A stretch of 64,000 bases of DNA from Stieleria marina (GCA_007741555.1 CP036526.1:1240001-1304000), one strand, 5' to 3'; positions 1 to 10,021 are shown, counted from the first letter of the stretch. The notes: generated by a model not told the origin, from the sequence alone. A program made the numbers and translations.

Positions 1-423
1 GCCCGTCACACTGACATACATCCAGATCGGGTAGGCGTATTTGACCAGTCGTTTGTGGGCCAAAATACGCCCGGCTTTTGCTAGTAGAACCGCGCGGATA
101 GCCAAGAACGGCACCGTGATTGCCAGCAAAATGTGTGTGATCAGGATCGTAAAGTAGACGTATCGCACGGCGTCCGAAGCGATCGCCGGGTCGCGGGGGA
201 ACGGTTTGTTGGCCGCCCCGGTGGATTGGTACAGAGCCAGTTTGTGAAGCAGGTAGAGTGCCAGAAAGGCTGCGCTGACGCCCAAGGCAATCAGCATCAA
301 TTTTTTGTGAGCCCGTACGCGACCAGTGCGGATTTTCCAGAATGCAGCGGCCAACAATCCTGTTGCGATCAGATTCAGCGTCGCGGTGGCGTGTGGAAGA
401 TTGTTGGAAAGGAATTCCCACAT
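1..423 (-). CDS. DUF420 family membrane protein (3' end beyond window)
   Basis: Reading the minus strand from the ATG at 423 gives an open frame that runs off the window edge, so only the N-terminal 141 residues are seen. It has at least three hydrophobic segments (about residues 10-28, 42-62 and 90-113) and histidines at membrane boundaries (in LPHAT, LLHK, THILL and AHKR). This pattern fits the DUF420/YozB family of small membrane proteins, often found with cytochrome oxidase assembly genes. The start lies 5 nt after the stop of the gene at 429-1193, so the two are probably co-transcribed. A role in heme-copper oxidase maturation is inferred from the family; the related ctaA/ctaB/SCO cluster is 37 kb away. 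Confidence 0.75.
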   Translation of the reverse strand, partial: MWEFLSNNLPHATATLNLIATGLLAAAFWKIRTGRVRAHKKLMLIALGVSAAFLALYLLHKLALYQSTGAANKPFPRDPAIASDAVRYVYFTILITHILLAITVPFLAIRAVLLAKAGRILAHKRLVKYAYPIWMYVSVTG

Positions 424-428
424 GGGAT

Positions 429-1193
429 TTACTCGATTGATTCAGATGGAGTCGGGGCGTCGGAACGCAGTTTGTTCAGTTCGGCATCATTTGGATAGTC
501 GCTGAGGGCTTCCAGCAATAGTGTCTGAGCCAATTCGCCGCGTTTGGCAGCTCGCATGTCAATGATTAGCTGGCGATATTGTCGCTGGAGTAGCCCGTCG
601 ATCTCTGCGGATAGCTCCTCGACCGGCATCTCTTTGTGGGCAAGTTCCATGACCATCGGAATCAGCACGTAGAGTTCACGAGTGGCCAACCGCTGAACGA
701 TCGGCCAGACCACCGCGGCGTGTTTGGGATGGTCGATGGACCATTTCCGCCAAAACGTGTCTTTATCGCCGTACATTTCCAATTGATCGACCAACAGTTG
801 AGCATCGGCCGGGGTAGCGCCGCTAAGCCCTCGCGACAGATGAACCAAGTGCCAATCGTCGGGCTCGCCTTTGGGGGCATTGATCAACGCACTTTGACGA
901 ACATAGCTGGCAGCAGCCAACGCCGCGCTTTTCCGCCGAATGGGCGTGATTTGGATATGAAGAAGCGGGATTTCGTAAAAAGTGAAGCTGCGGCTTTTAA
1001 AATGCGAGGGCGAAAATTCGCGACCGGTGACGTGGCCTTGCGTGTAGACGACGAAAAAGATCAGCAGCGACAGCCCCAGTGTCGAAAAGACCACTACCCA
1101 AGTACGCAGCTTCTTGCCAGAGGTTGATCCGCTCCGCGAAGATCGTCCGGGGGGCGGCGTTTTTGCTGATGCGTTGGAAACCGATGTGGACAC
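429..1193 (-). CDS. hypothetical single-pass membrane protein
   Basis: A 254-residue protein starting at a GTG; no in-frame ATG lies near the N terminus. The first 28 residues are Ser/Pro/basic, followed by one transmembrane helix (about 31-52, ending FFVVYTQG), so it is an N-in anchored protein with a soluble C-terminal domain of about 200 residues. That domain is largely helical by composition and has no motif I recognise. It ends 5 nt before the DUF420 gene, suggesting an operon and perhaps a shared role in respiratory-chain assembly. That link is inference from spacing only. Start position is uncertain. Confidence 0.6.
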   Translation of the reverse strand: MSTSVSNASAKTPPPGRSSRSGSTSGKKLRTWVVVFSTLGLSLLIFFVVYTQGHVTGREFSPSHFKSRSFTFYEIPLLHIQITPIRRKSAALAAASYVRQSALINAPKGEPDDWHLVHLSRGLSGATPADAQLLVDQLEMYGDKDTFWRKWSIDHPKHAAVVWPIVQRLATRELYVLIPMVMELAHKEMPVEELSAEIDGLLQRQYRQLIIDMRAAKRGELAQTLLLEALSDYPNDAELNKLRSDAPTPSESIE

Positions 1194-1308
1194 AGGGGCT
1201 AGCTTGGGGGATGTTCGTCAGCGAAAGCACTCAAATTCGTCAGCCAATTGGTGAAGATTACGTTGGCAGCTGAGTGGTGATACAGACCTACTTTAATGTA
1301 AGCGATTG

Positions 1309-2625
1309 ATGGCAACTTGGTCGTCCACTTCGACTACGAACAGCACTTTAACGCGATGTCATCGTTTGTCATCGGGAGCACCGCTGCCAAGCTCTCGCAG
1401 TTCGGACAACGGTTTGTGCGAAAATGCGGCTCGAATCCATCGTCCTTATGCGGTGACTTGGGGCTCAGCGACTGCTTTATCTGCAACCAGCGGCCCCCGG
1501 CAATCCGTCATCCCGGGTGCAGCGGCGGAGCAATTGTGGCCCGACGACGAAGATTCTGCGGGGCTACGTCGTCAGCGTGCCGAAGCGGTATTGCTGATGT
1601 CCAAACTTCCGCTTAGCAATCGAAAATTGGCCCAATTGGCTCACTTGGCGGACGCCACTGAGGCTCGTACACTTGTCCGCGAGTTGAATCAGGTTTACGA
1701 CGATCACCAGCGTGCTTTGCGAATCGAGTTGGTCGCTGGAGGATACCGAATGATGACCCGGCCGGCCTTGGCGCCTTGGCTGGTTCGTTTGGGACATTTG
1801 CCTCCAGCCATTAGGCTCTCATCGCCGATGATGGAAACGCTAGCAGTAGTCGCCTACCGACAGCCCGTCTCGCGAGTCAATGTGGAAGCGATTCGGGGGG
1901 TTGCGTGTGGCGAATTGTTGCGGCAACTGATGGAACGTGATTTGATTCGCATTGCCGGGCGTGCAGAAGAACTCGGACGCCCGTATCTTTACGGTACCAC
2001 CAAACGTTTTTTGCAGATTTTCGGATTAGCAACCACCGACGCATTGCCACCAATTCAGTGGCACGCGTTGCAGGAAGACCAAGACGATGATTCGCAAACA
2101 GAAGATCCACCTCAAGAAGAACTGTCGACATCTACGAAGGAGTCTGACGTGAGCATTGCTGCCGCGCCGGTTGTCTTGGACGCCGAGTCTGAAATTTGTA
2201 TCGTCAATCCCGTCCCCGCTGATTCCGATTCGGTGTCACAGGACCCTGCTGCCGTGATCGAAGATGAAGAGGACGATCTGTACGAAGGCACAGGCGACTT
2301 CGCTGACGACGACGAAGAAGACGATGATGACGAGTGGGATGACGACGATGATGACTGGGCAGAGGACGACGATGACGATGACGATGACGATGATGAAGAC
2401 GACGACGATGATGACGCCGACGACTCAGATGACGATGACGGTCTCGAAGACGACGAGTGGGAGGAAGTCGACGACGAAGATAGCGACTTAGAAGAAGACG
2501 ACGACGATGTCGAAACCGACGATGAAGAGTTCGACGACGAAGACGAAGAATGGGACGACGACGAAGATGAGGACGACGACTGGGACGACGAAGAAGAAGA
2601 AGAGGCCGATGACGACGGCGAGTAA
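1309..2625 (+). CDS. scpB: segregation and condensation protein B with acidic tail
   Basis: ScpB is the winged-helix subunit of the SMC-ScpA-ScpB condensin that organises and segregates the chromosome. The family core is visible from about residue 85 (AEAVLLMSKLPLSNRKLAQL) through METLAVVAYRQPVSRVNVEAIRG and the end of the second winged helix (GRPYLYGTTKRFLQIFGL, about residue 245). The ATG at 1309 is used, but the first 80 residues are low-complexity Ser/Thr and a later start is possible. From about residue 316 to the end the protein is almost only Asp and Glu with a few Trp, an extension absent from standard ScpB of about 190-200 residues. No scpA is next to it; hemA faces it convergently 30 nt away. 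Confidence 0.85.
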   Translation: MATWSSTSTTNSTLTRCHRLSSGAPLPSSRSSDNGLCENAARIHRPYAVTWGSATALSATSGPRQSVIPGAAAEQLWPDDEDSAGLRRQRAEAVLLMSKLPLSNRKLAQLAHLADATEARTLVRELNQVYDDHQRALRIELVAGGYRMMTRPALAPWLVRLGHLPPAIRLSSPMMETLAVVAYRQPVSRVNVEAIRGVACGELLRQLMERDLIRIAGRAEELGRPYLYGTTKRFLQIFGLATTDALPPIQWHALQEDQDDDSQTEDPPQEELSTSTKESDVSIAAAPVVLDAESEICIVNPVPADSDSVSQDPAAVIEDEEDDLYEGTGDFADDDEEDDDDEWDDDDDDWAEDDDDDDDDDDEDDDDDDADDSDDDDGLEDDEWEEVDDEDSDLEEDDDDVETDDEEFDDEDEEWDDDEDEDDDWDDEEEEEADDDGE

Positions 2626-2654
2626 ATCGTTGTCGTCACGATCTTTTCAGAGCG

Positions 2655-3935
2655 TCAATCGTCGCCCAGTTTGAACAGCAAACGGATTGCTTCTAGCAGT
2701 CCGCGCTCGTGACCTTCCGCGGCATCGTCTCGCAAGGATGCCAGCGGTGGATGAAGTAGTTTATTGATCAGTCGATCAAACGATTTTTCAATCTCTTTGG
2801 CGACCGCAGGATCGACGTTCGACGAATTCAGTTTGCTGACCAGTCGCTGCAGTTCGTCTTGTTTCAATTCCTGGGCCTGCTCCCGAAGTCGTCTGACGAT
2901 CGGGCCAGTTGCTCGGTGGTTCAGGTCTTTGATGAATTTGGCTGTTTCATCTTCGATAATCTGCAAAGCTTTGGGCCATTCTTTTTGACGCTCGCGCCGA
3001 TTGCGTTCGCAGGCAGCTTGCAGGTCGTCGATCTGATACAAGTAAACGCTTGGCAAATCTCCAATCGAAGCATCGAAGTCGCGCGGAACCGCCAAGTCCA
3101 GGATCAGCATCAAACGGTTTTTACGCTGCAAATGGAGCGGCTCGAAATCAGCCTGCGTTAAGATCGGTTCGGTCGCCGAGGTGGTCCCGATTAGCAAATC
3201 GGATTGGACGATTCGCTGATGCAAATTGCCCCAGTCGTCTGACTCGATGCCGAAATTTTGGGCTAAATTGTCGGCTCTCTGTCGGCTGCGATTGATCACG
3301 CAGATGTTTTTTGCCCCGGCTTGTTGCAAATATCGCAGCGTTTCTTCGCCCATCTCGCCAGCGCCACAGATGACGACCTGTTTGTTCTTCAGCGAGTCGA
3401 ATACTTCGGGAACAATTTCGCCAATCGCGACGCTTGGAACGCTGACGCGTCGGCGGTGAATCGCTGTTTCGCTTTGCACTCTTTTGGCGGCGCGGTTGGC
3501 CGCTTGAAAAACGCTGTGCGTCAGCGCGCCCGCCGATCCCAAATCGCAGGCCTGTTCGTAGGCCTGTTTGACTTGCGACAGAATCTGGGATTCGCCCAGC
3601 ACCATCGAATCCAAGCTCGACGCAACCGTGAACAAGTGCTTCACGGCATCACTACCGCTCAGGTAGATCATTTGGTCGATGACTTCACTTGGCGATAGAC
3701 TGTGCTGCTCCGCGATGAACTGAGCAACCGATTCGTGGTCCAGTTCGGTATTGTCACTGCTGGACGTGTAAAGTTCGACGCGATTGCAAGTGCTCAGCAG
3801 TACCAATTCGCTCCGTGGGAAACGGTCGCGAAAATCGCCCAGAGTTTTTTGAATTTGATCTGCTGAAAACGAAACGCGTTCGCGAAATTCGACCTCAGTA
3901 TCGTGATAGCTGCATCCGATCATTTGGAGCGTCAT
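2655..3935 (-). CDS. hemA: glutamyl-tRNA reductase
   Basis: HemA reduces glutamyl-tRNA(Glu) to glutamate-1-semialdehyde with NADPH, the first committed step of C5-pathway heme synthesis in the cytoplasm. The 426-residue length is normal. The catalytic cysteine is C50 in LLSTCNRVELY, the N-terminal domain has GCSYHDTEVEFRE, the NADPH fold has CGAGEMGEETLRYL (about 190-203), and the C-terminal dimerisation helix is present. Its ATG overlaps the stop of the HemX/CcsA-like gene by 4 nt (ATGA), implying translational coupling of a membrane heme-pathway protein with HemA, as in the hemX-hemA arrangement of other bacteria. Confidence 0.97.
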   Translation of the reverse strand: MTLQMIGCSYHDTEVEFRERVSFSADQIQKTLGDFRDRFPRSELVLLSTCNRVELYTSSSDNTELDHESVAQFIAEQHSLSPSEVIDQMIYLSGSDAVKHLFTVASSLDSMVLGESQILSQVKQAYEQACDLGSAGALTHSVFQAANRAAKRVQSETAIHRRRVSVPSVAIGEIVPEVFDSLKNKQVVICGAGEMGEETLRYLQQAGAKNICVINRSRQRADNLAQNFGIESDDWGNLHQRIVQSDLLIGTTSATEPILTQADFEPLHLQRKNRLMLILDLAVPRDFDASIGDLPSVYLYQIDDLQAACERNRRERQKEWPKALQIIEDETAKFIKDLNHRATGPIVRRLREQAQELKQDELQRLVSKLNSSNVDPAVAKEIEKSFDRLINKLLHPPLASLRDDAAEGHERGLLEAIRLLFKLGDD

Positions 3936-4861
3936 GATTGCGACTCCACTGACGAAGGCGGCGAGACGGAGTCTGTTTCGATCAAGGATGGCGTCGACGT
4001 TGAAGTCTCGGTTTGCGCGGCTTGCTCTTTTTCGCTACCGTGAGATCCGGTTAACACGCTCGCCATGGCTAAGACCAGGAACCCCAGGCTGGCCAAGGTC
4101 AGGTAGACCGCTTTGCGTCCGCGGCTGGCGGGTTCGTAAAAGAACTCCAGACCCGTCGTGCCAAGCAACCACAAAAACAAAAGCGTGCTAAACAGGACGC
4201 CACCGTCCGTCCAGCCAACGTGTCCGAATCGATTGAGGTTCATCACGATGCCCGCCAAGACGCCGATCGCGACCGCGATGGTGCTGATAATCAAACACTT
4301 GCGGTTCATTCTGCCGAGTGTTTCCAGCGTCGGCAGTCGCAGCGCCGAGCCGGCTTTTTTGTGTTTTAGCCGCGAGGACTGGACCAGGTACATCACACCG
4401 GCCAAGAAGCCGAAAAGCACCGCACCGGCACCGACCAGCATGGCAAGTCCGTGGACTGTTCCCCAAACGCCGACTGCTTCGGAGCGAGAAAAGGGATCTT
4501 GATGGCGTAGGATTACCCCTAGCCAGATGGTGGCTAGAACGGCTGGCAAAAAGAAAAAGCTGATGATCGTGTCGGGGCGTCGCAGATACAAAACCAAGAA
4601 ACAAACGGCCAATCCCAGGGCCAGCAAGTACGACCAATCTGACCAAGTCGCCAGTAAACCCACGTCTTTGCCTACGGGGCTCTCAGCCGCTTGAAGTGCT
4701 AAATAGCACACATGCGTGAACAACCCGATGGCCATCATTACGATGACCGCCAGCCCGCGACCTGGAATTCGACCCAATAGACGCAGCAGTTCCAGCACCA
4801 GCACAATCAAGTAGCTAGCGAAAAAACACGTCACAGAAATCTCGCGAAGGGTGGCGAGCAT
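3932..4861 (-). CDS. HemX/CcsA-type cytochrome c assembly membrane protein
   Basis: A protein of 309 residues from the ATG at 4861 (a TTG three codons upstream is less likely). It has about eight hydrophobic helices and matches the cytochrome c assembly/HemX membrane family in length and topology, with VHGLAMLVGAGAVLFGFLAG as the recognisable segment and conserved-type histidines near helix ends. The tryptophan-rich WWD signature of full CcsA/CcmC is not evident, which favours HemX. In HemX-HemA operons the protein influences HemA levels; cytochrome c heme delivery is the alternative. It overlaps hemA by 4 nt and lies 163 nt after comEC. The C-terminal 35 residues are Ser/Thr-rich and hydrophilic. 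Confidence 0.8.
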   Translation of the reverse strand: MLATLREISVTCFFASYLIVLVLELLRLLGRIPGRGLAVIVMMAIGLFTHVCYLALQAAESPVGKDVGLLATWSDWSYLLALGLAVCFLVLYLRRPDTIISFFFLPAVLATIWLGVILRHQDPFSRSEAVGVWGTVHGLAMLVGAGAVLFGFLAGVMYLVQSSRLKHKKAGSALRLPTLETLGRMNRKCLIISTIAVAIGVLAGIVMNLNRFGHVGWTDGGVLFSTLLFLWLLGTTGLEFFYEPASRGRKAVYLTLASLGFLVLAMASVLTGSHGSEKEQAAQTETSTSTPSLIETDSVSPPSSVESQS

Positions 4862-5024
4862 GGTGGGCAACGATTGGGGGAAAATGACTTCGTCAACAGC
4901 GCGAAAGTGTATCCGTCTTTGGCTTGCGGCAGAATCGCACTCACTTGAAGCAATCTGTTAGCAAGAACACTTCTGCGGTCCCATTGTAGTCTTCTGCCGG
5001 AGTAAGAAAACTCCTGCCCGCGGA

Positions 5025-7595
5025 CTACCACGGTGCTTGTTTCCAGGTTCGGATCTCGATCTGACCCTGCGCATCGATGCGAACTCGCACGGCACCCTCC
5101 GTCGCCGTCACGTGAACTCCGCTGCCCGTCGTCGCCAGCATCTGAGCCACTTCGGGGCGTCGCGCACGGCGACCGCCGCTGACAACCGTTTCGCGAGGTC
5201 GTGCCCACTGCAAAACGGCTTCGGCGTTCATGGTCAAACTGCCATGATGAGGAGCCATCAAGACGCCGCCGGGGGCGGGGCGTGGTTGGTTGATCAGTGA
5301 CTGCGTCCCAGGTGGTTCTAGGTCGCCCGGCAACAACAACGCCCCTTTGGCGATGCTCAGGACCAAGCTATTTGCGTTGTCGTTTCCACCGACACCGCCC
5401 AGGGGAGGATGCAAAATCCGGATCGGCAATTTGCCCGCGTCAAGCGTTTGTCCCGCGCTGGCTTCACGCACGCGGATCCGCGTTTCGGCGATCGCGGTTC
5501 GAACCGCATTGAGAGCACCTTTTTCGTTTTCGGCCAGCATTCCCGGTGGAGTGATAATTTCGCGAATCGCAAAGCGTTTGACGATTCCCGGTAGCGCGTT
5601 GTAGTGATCCGAATCGGCATGCGAAAGGAAAACGCCGTCCAGTTCGGTGATTCCCAACGACCAAAGTGTTTCGTCGATGTCACGACTGCTGCCGGTGTCG
5701 TTACCCAGCCGACCGCAATCGTAGAGCCAGGACTCGTCACCCAGCCGCAGTACGACACAGGTGCCATGACCGACGTCAATGAACGTTGCTTCCATGGTTC
5801 CGGTGGGTAACTCGGCAGGTGTCGTGGCGGTCCACCAAGCAATGCAGCCCCAAACCACAATCCACGATCGGCGCAGCCACTTCACCCGGTGGCTCTGGCG
5901 CCAATACAGCGATGCGGCCAATGCTATGTAAAAGAACGCGACCCAGTACCAGTTGGGCGACGGCAACCAAGCATGGCCATACGGAACGCTGGCGGCCAAG
6001 GAAATGATCTGCTGCATCAACCACAGAAAAGCCGAACAAACTGTTCCACACATTCCCCCGAGCGTTGACGAGATCAACCCCAGAAATACAGTGCCGACAC
6101 CCGACGCGAGCGCGAACACCAGCAGCGGCGAAAGCAATACGTTTGTCGCGACGCTAATTGGCGAAACGACGTGAAAGTGGTACCAAACCAGCGGGATGCT
6201 GGTCGCGGTAACACAGGCGCTCATCCAAGTCATCTGTGCCAGCATGCCGATCCCGACGCGTCCGTAGCGAACGATCGGAGTCCGCGAACTATCGGCAAGC
6301 TGGTTTAGACGCTCTTCTTTCTCCAATGCCTGGTCGATCGCCGGCGCGGAAGATGAACGCCGCAGTCGTCGTCCGCACAGCAACAATGTCGCGACCGCCA
6401 AAAACGAAAGTTGAACTCCGACCGCGCTGACGTTCATCGGGTTCCAGTAGATCAGTACCAGCGCTGCCAGTGCCAGCGTATTGATCGGCTGACTCGGCCG
6501 TTGCAGCCAGATCGCAATCAGCAGCGCCGCCACCAGCAACGCGGCTCGCATGACCGGCGGGCGACCTCCCGTAATCGCGACATACGCCACGCACACGCTT
6601 AGGATCCATCCGATCTCCAGCGACTGGGGAAGTCGAACGAGCATCGCCGCCAACTTGGCCAGCATCACAATGATCGCCAGATGCAATCCGCTGACCGAAA
6701 GCAAGTGCGCCGTTCCCGTCACCAGCAGCAAATCGCGAGTGTCGCTGTCGACAAAATCACGCTGCCCGATCACCAACGCGATCGCAAGTGGTCCAGTCGT
6801 TTCGGTCGTGTGCTGGAGAAGCAGGGACCGGCTTGTGTCGGCAAACGAGGCGACCCAGCGGTTGGGAGACAGCGTTGTCCGCAGATTGTTTGGCGTTTGG
6901 ATCACGACGATTTGATCAGGCGAATCCACATCGACTCGCGCGTGCAGTTGCCGACGTTGGTAGATCGGTCTTAGGTCACGTTCCCCTGGATTGGTTGGCG
7001 ATGGAAACGCGCGAAGCGATCCGTAAAGTTCCAAGGCGTCGCCGGGGCGAAAGGAAGTCAGTTTGCCTTCGACGACTACCAGGACACGCCCGCTGGCTTC
7101 GACATATCGTTGCCCGGATCGCAACTCGGTAACGCGAGCTTCAAATTGTGTTTGCCAAGGTGAAAGCACCCGACGGCTCGGGATCTCTGCTAACGGATTG
7201 CGGCGAAGCACAACAGGACGATCGACTTGTACTCGCAGAATCGCTGGTTGCGGAATCTCGCTCGCGGCACTCAGAATCGTCCCGGAATAATAATCGGTGG
7301 CAAAATTGGCTTGCCTTGCCATAAACAGCGGCAGGCAGATCGCTGCGGCGAGGAGCCAGTTTTTGGAATGCTTGCTCTTGGCTAGCCAAAATGCCAGAGA
7401 CGTGAACGCCAGCGCCGGCAGCCAGAACCGAAAGAGGGCTCCATCGGGAAGACAGGACCCTAGCAACACGCCGACAACGGCAAACACCGCAACAAAAACA
7501 AGTGGGATCTGATGAATCAGGCGATTCAATCGCGGACGCACTGGGGCAGCGCGAAGATCACTTTGGTAGTCGACGTGACTCCGTTCGCTGCCCAC
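5025..7595 (-). CDS. comEC: ComEC/Rec2 DNA-uptake channel protein
   Basis: ComEC forms the inner-membrane channel for single-stranded DNA in natural transformation. The order is standard: an N-terminal soluble DUF4131-like part, the multi-helix competence domain (from GTAHLLSVSGLHLAIIVMLA), and a C-terminal metallo-beta-lactamase-like domain with the HADSDH metal motif (coded at 5603-5620) and PHHGS (near 5241-5252). The open frame continues to 7868 but only from a TTG lying inside the divergent peptidase gene, so I start at the in-frame GTG at 7595 (about 856 residues); the true start could be slightly different. No other competence gene is in the window. It is followed on the same strand by the HemX-like gene. 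Confidence 0.9.
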   Translation of the reverse strand: MGSERSHVDYQSDLRAAPVRPRLNRLIHQIPLVFVAVFAVVGVLLGSCLPDGALFRFWLPALAFTSLAFWLAKSKHSKNWLLAAAICLPLFMARQANFATDYYSGTILSAASEIPQPAILRVQVDRPVVLRRNPLAEIPSRRVLSPWQTQFEARVTELRSGQRYVEASGRVLVVVEGKLTSFRPGDALELYGSLRAFPSPTNPGERDLRPIYQRRQLHARVDVDSPDQIVVIQTPNNLRTTLSPNRWVASFADTSRSLLLQHTTETTGPLAIALVIGQRDFVDSDTRDLLLVTGTAHLLSVSGLHLAIIVMLAKLAAMLVRLPQSLEIGWILSVCVAYVAITGGRPPVMRAALLVAALLIAIWLQRPSQPINTLALAALVLIYWNPMNVSAVGVQLSFLAVATLLLCGRRLRRSSSAPAIDQALEKEERLNQLADSSRTPIVRYGRVGIGMLAQMTWMSACVTATSIPLVWYHFHVVSPISVATNVLLSPLLVFALASGVGTVFLGLISSTLGGMCGTVCSAFLWLMQQIISLAASVPYGHAWLPSPNWYWVAFFYIALAASLYWRQSHRVKWLRRSWIVVWGCIAWWTATTPAELPTGTMEATFIDVGHGTCVVLRLGDESWLYDCGRLGNDTGSSRDIDETLWSLGITELDGVFLSHADSDHYNALPGIVKRFAIREIITPPGMLAENEKGALNAVRTAIAETRIRVREASAGQTLDAGKLPIRILHPPLGGVGGNDNANSLVLSIAKGALLLPGDLEPPGTQSLINQPRPAPGGVLMAPHHGSLTMNAEAVLQWARPRETVVSGGRRARRPEVAQMLATTGSGVHVTATEGAVRVRIDAQGQIEIRTWKQAPW

Positions 7596-7703
7596 CGAGT
7601 GCCCCTTGATCGCATCTGACGCTAGATTGTTGGTTTGCCGACGCAGGCAGTTATAACCATTGCCAGTGCCTGCATCAAAATTCAACTCTGACGACTCCCC
7701 AAA

Positions 7704-9851
7704 ATGAGTATTTTCATGAGCCAACAGCTCACTCTGACGCGCACTTGTCTGGCCATGTTCTTTGCTTGCCAAATTTGCCCTCTCCTTGCGCAGGATGCTC
7801 CGCAACTTAAAATGAAATACCCCGCTACCAAGACCGTTGATGTTGTTGATGACTATTTTGGCAACCAAGTCAGTGACCCGTACCGTTGGTTAGAAGACAC
7901 TGAGAGCGACGAAACCGCCGCTTGGATAGCCGCTCAAAACAAAGTCACGCAGTCGTACTTGGAATCGTTGCCGCAGCGTGAAGAGATGCGCGCGCGGTTG
8001 GAGAAGCTCTGGAACTACGAGCGTTTTGGTCTGCCGCGACGTCGCGGCGAAACGTATTTTTACTCGCACAACGACGGTCTGCAGGATCAGAGCGTGCTCT
8101 ACAAGGCCGCCAGTCTGGACGCCGAACGAGAAGTGCTGATCGATCCCAATACACTTAGCGAAGATGGAACGGTCGCACTCTCAGGGACCGTCACGACCGA
8201 AGACGGCAAGTTGATGGCGTACGCGTTGGCCGATGGCGGCAGTGACTGGCGAACCTGGAAAGTGCGAGACGTCGCGACCGGCAAAGATTTGGACGACGTG
8301 ATCAAGTGGGTCAAATTTAGCAGCATCGCTTGGAAACCCGATGGCAGCGGTTTCTTCTATTCTCGCTATGCCGCCCCGGTCGAAGGCGAAGAACTGTTGG
8401 CGACCAACGAAAATCAAAAGATGTACTTTCATGTCATCGGAACGGATCAGAGTGCTGATCCGCTGGTGCTTGAAAAACCCGACCATCCCAAATGGGGCTT
8501 TGGCGGCAGTGTGACCGACGATGGACGATACCTCGTCATCCAAAACTGGAAAGGGAGCGAACCCAAGGCGCAGATTTTCTTAAAAGACTTGCGTCGTGAT
8601 GACTCGCCCATCCAAGAATTGATCATGGGTTTTGATGCCGAATACGAATGGATCGGATCGATCGACGACACCTTGTACTTTGTCACCGACAACGAAGCAC
8701 CCAAGCGACGTTTGGTTGCGGTCGACGTCAATCAACCCGGCCGCGAACATTGGAAAGAAGTTGTCTCGGAATCCAATGACGTGATCGAATCGGTCAGTTT
8801 GTTTGACGAGACTTTCTACGTCATCGCACTCAAGGATGCTCGCGGAAAAGTCACACGCCACAATCTAGACGGCAGCTTGATTGACGAATTGCCACTGCCG
8901 GGCGTTGGCAGCGTCGGCGGTTTCGGCGGCCGACAAGATGCCACGGAAACGTTCTTCAGTTTCACCAATTACGTGACGCCCGCATCGATCTATCGCTTGG
9001 ACTTGACCAGCGGCGATGTCAGTCTTTGGCGGCAGCCAGACGTGGCGTTTAACGTGGATGAATTTGTGACCGAACAGATTTTTGCATCCAGCAAAGATGG
9101 GACGAAAGTGCCGATCATTGTGACGCGGCGGAAGTCGACGAAGTTGGACGGCACCAATCAAACGCTGCTTTACGCGTACGGAGGGTTCAACATTTCGCTG
9201 ACACCATCGTTCTCGCCAGCGATTGCGGCTTGGATCGATGCGGGAGGCGTCTACGCGGTCGCCAACTTGCGCGGCGGAGGCGAATACGGCCGCCAGTGGC
9301 ACGAAGACGGGATGCGGCTGAAAAAGCAAAACGTTTTCGACGATTTCATCGCATCAGCCGAACACCTGATCTCACAGGGCTATACCAAGCCCAACTTGTT
9401 GGGCGTGCGCGGCGGCAGCAACGGCGGTCTTTTGATTGGCGCTGTGATGACGCAGCGACCGGACCTGTTCGGTGCCTGTTTGCCAGCGGTGGGCGTGATG
9501 GACATGCTGCGATACCACAAGTTCACGATTGGCTGGGCTTGGGCCACGGAATTTGGCAGCAGTGATGAAGAGGACCAGATCAAAAACCTGTTGTCGTATT
9601 CGCCGCTGCACAACCTGAAAGTTGGCACGTGCTATCCAGCGACGATGGTTTCCACGGCCGACCGCGACGACCGTGTCGTGCCCGGGCACAGTTTTAAATT
9701 CGCCGCTGCCTTGCAAGCCGCCCAAAGCTGCGAGAGCCCAACCTTGATCCGAATCGAAACCCGAGCGGGCCACGGAGCCGGAACACCCGTCAGCAAAAAG
9801 ATCGACGAGTACGCCGATCTTTGGGCGTTCCTGATGGCTAATTTGAAATAG
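7704..9851 (+). CDS. secreted prolyl oligopeptidase (family S9A)
   Basis: A 715-residue serine peptidase that cleaves short peptides after proline. A signal peptide ends near residue 30 (CQICPLLAQ), so it acts outside the cytoplasm. The S9 N-terminal signature DPYRWLED follows, then a seven-bladed propeller region and the hydrolase domain with the triad: Ser in RGGSNGGLL (about residue 571), Asp in TADRDDRV (about 655) and His in RAGHGAG (about 691). Length and arrangement match full prolyl endopeptidases. ATG 7704 or 7716 could start it; both keep the signal peptide. It is divergent from comEC and seems to be a single gene. Confidence 0.95.
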   Translation: MSIFMSQQLTLTRTCLAMFFACQICPLLAQDAPQLKMKYPATKTVDVVDDYFGNQVSDPYRWLEDTESDETAAWIAAQNKVTQSYLESLPQREEMRARLEKLWNYERFGLPRRRGETYFYSHNDGLQDQSVLYKAASLDAEREVLIDPNTLSEDGTVALSGTVTTEDGKLMAYALADGGSDWRTWKVRDVATGKDLDDVIKWVKFSSIAWKPDGSGFFYSRYAAPVEGEELLATNENQKMYFHVIGTDQSADPLVLEKPDHPKWGFGGSVTDDGRYLVIQNWKGSEPKAQIFLKDLRRDDSPIQELIMGFDAEYEWIGSIDDTLYFVTDNEAPKRRLVAVDVNQPGREHWKEVVSESNDVIESVSLFDETFYVIALKDARGKVTRHNLDGSLIDELPLPGVGSVGGFGGRQDATETFFSFTNYVTPASIYRLDLTSGDVSLWRQPDVAFNVDEFVTEQIFASSKDGTKVPIIVTRRKSTKLDGTNQTLLYAYGGFNISLTPSFSPAIAAWIDAGGVYAVANLRGGGEYGRQWHEDGMRLKKQNVFDDFIASAEHLISQGYTKPNLLGVRGGSNGGLLIGAVMTQRPDLFGACLPAVGVMDMLRYHKFTIGWAWATEFGSSDEEDQIKNLLSYSPLHNLKVGTCYPATMVSTADRDDRVVPGHSFKFAAALQAAQSCESPTLIRIETRAGHGAGTPVSKKIDEYADLWAFLMANLK

Positions 9852-10021
9852 TCCTCCAGCGTGGAATGGCCATTTCTTTAACCTTCTGAAGGTGCGAAGG
9901 GTGACGGCGAGCAAAGGTCCGTTAGGTTCGGAAGGGTGGTTGTCTTGATCGGATAGTGCGTCGGCTATACTGCAGGTCCCACCTTGCCTACCTGCCGCTG
10001 CTCTGCGAGAAACCAACCGAC

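Noticed and set aside
2112-2639. Poly-Ser open frame on the minus strand
   Set aside because: It is the antisense shadow of the Asp-rich tail of scpB (GAC/GAT read as Ser codons).
7596-7868. N-terminal extension of the comEC frame
   Set aside because: It begins only with a TTG inside the divergent peptidase gene and has no competence-protein similarity; a later start is preferred.
9939-9975. Possible promoter TTGATC...TATACT before the DUF1592 gene
   Set aside because: Spacing is 15 bp and planctomycete promoter rules are poorly known, so it is not listed.
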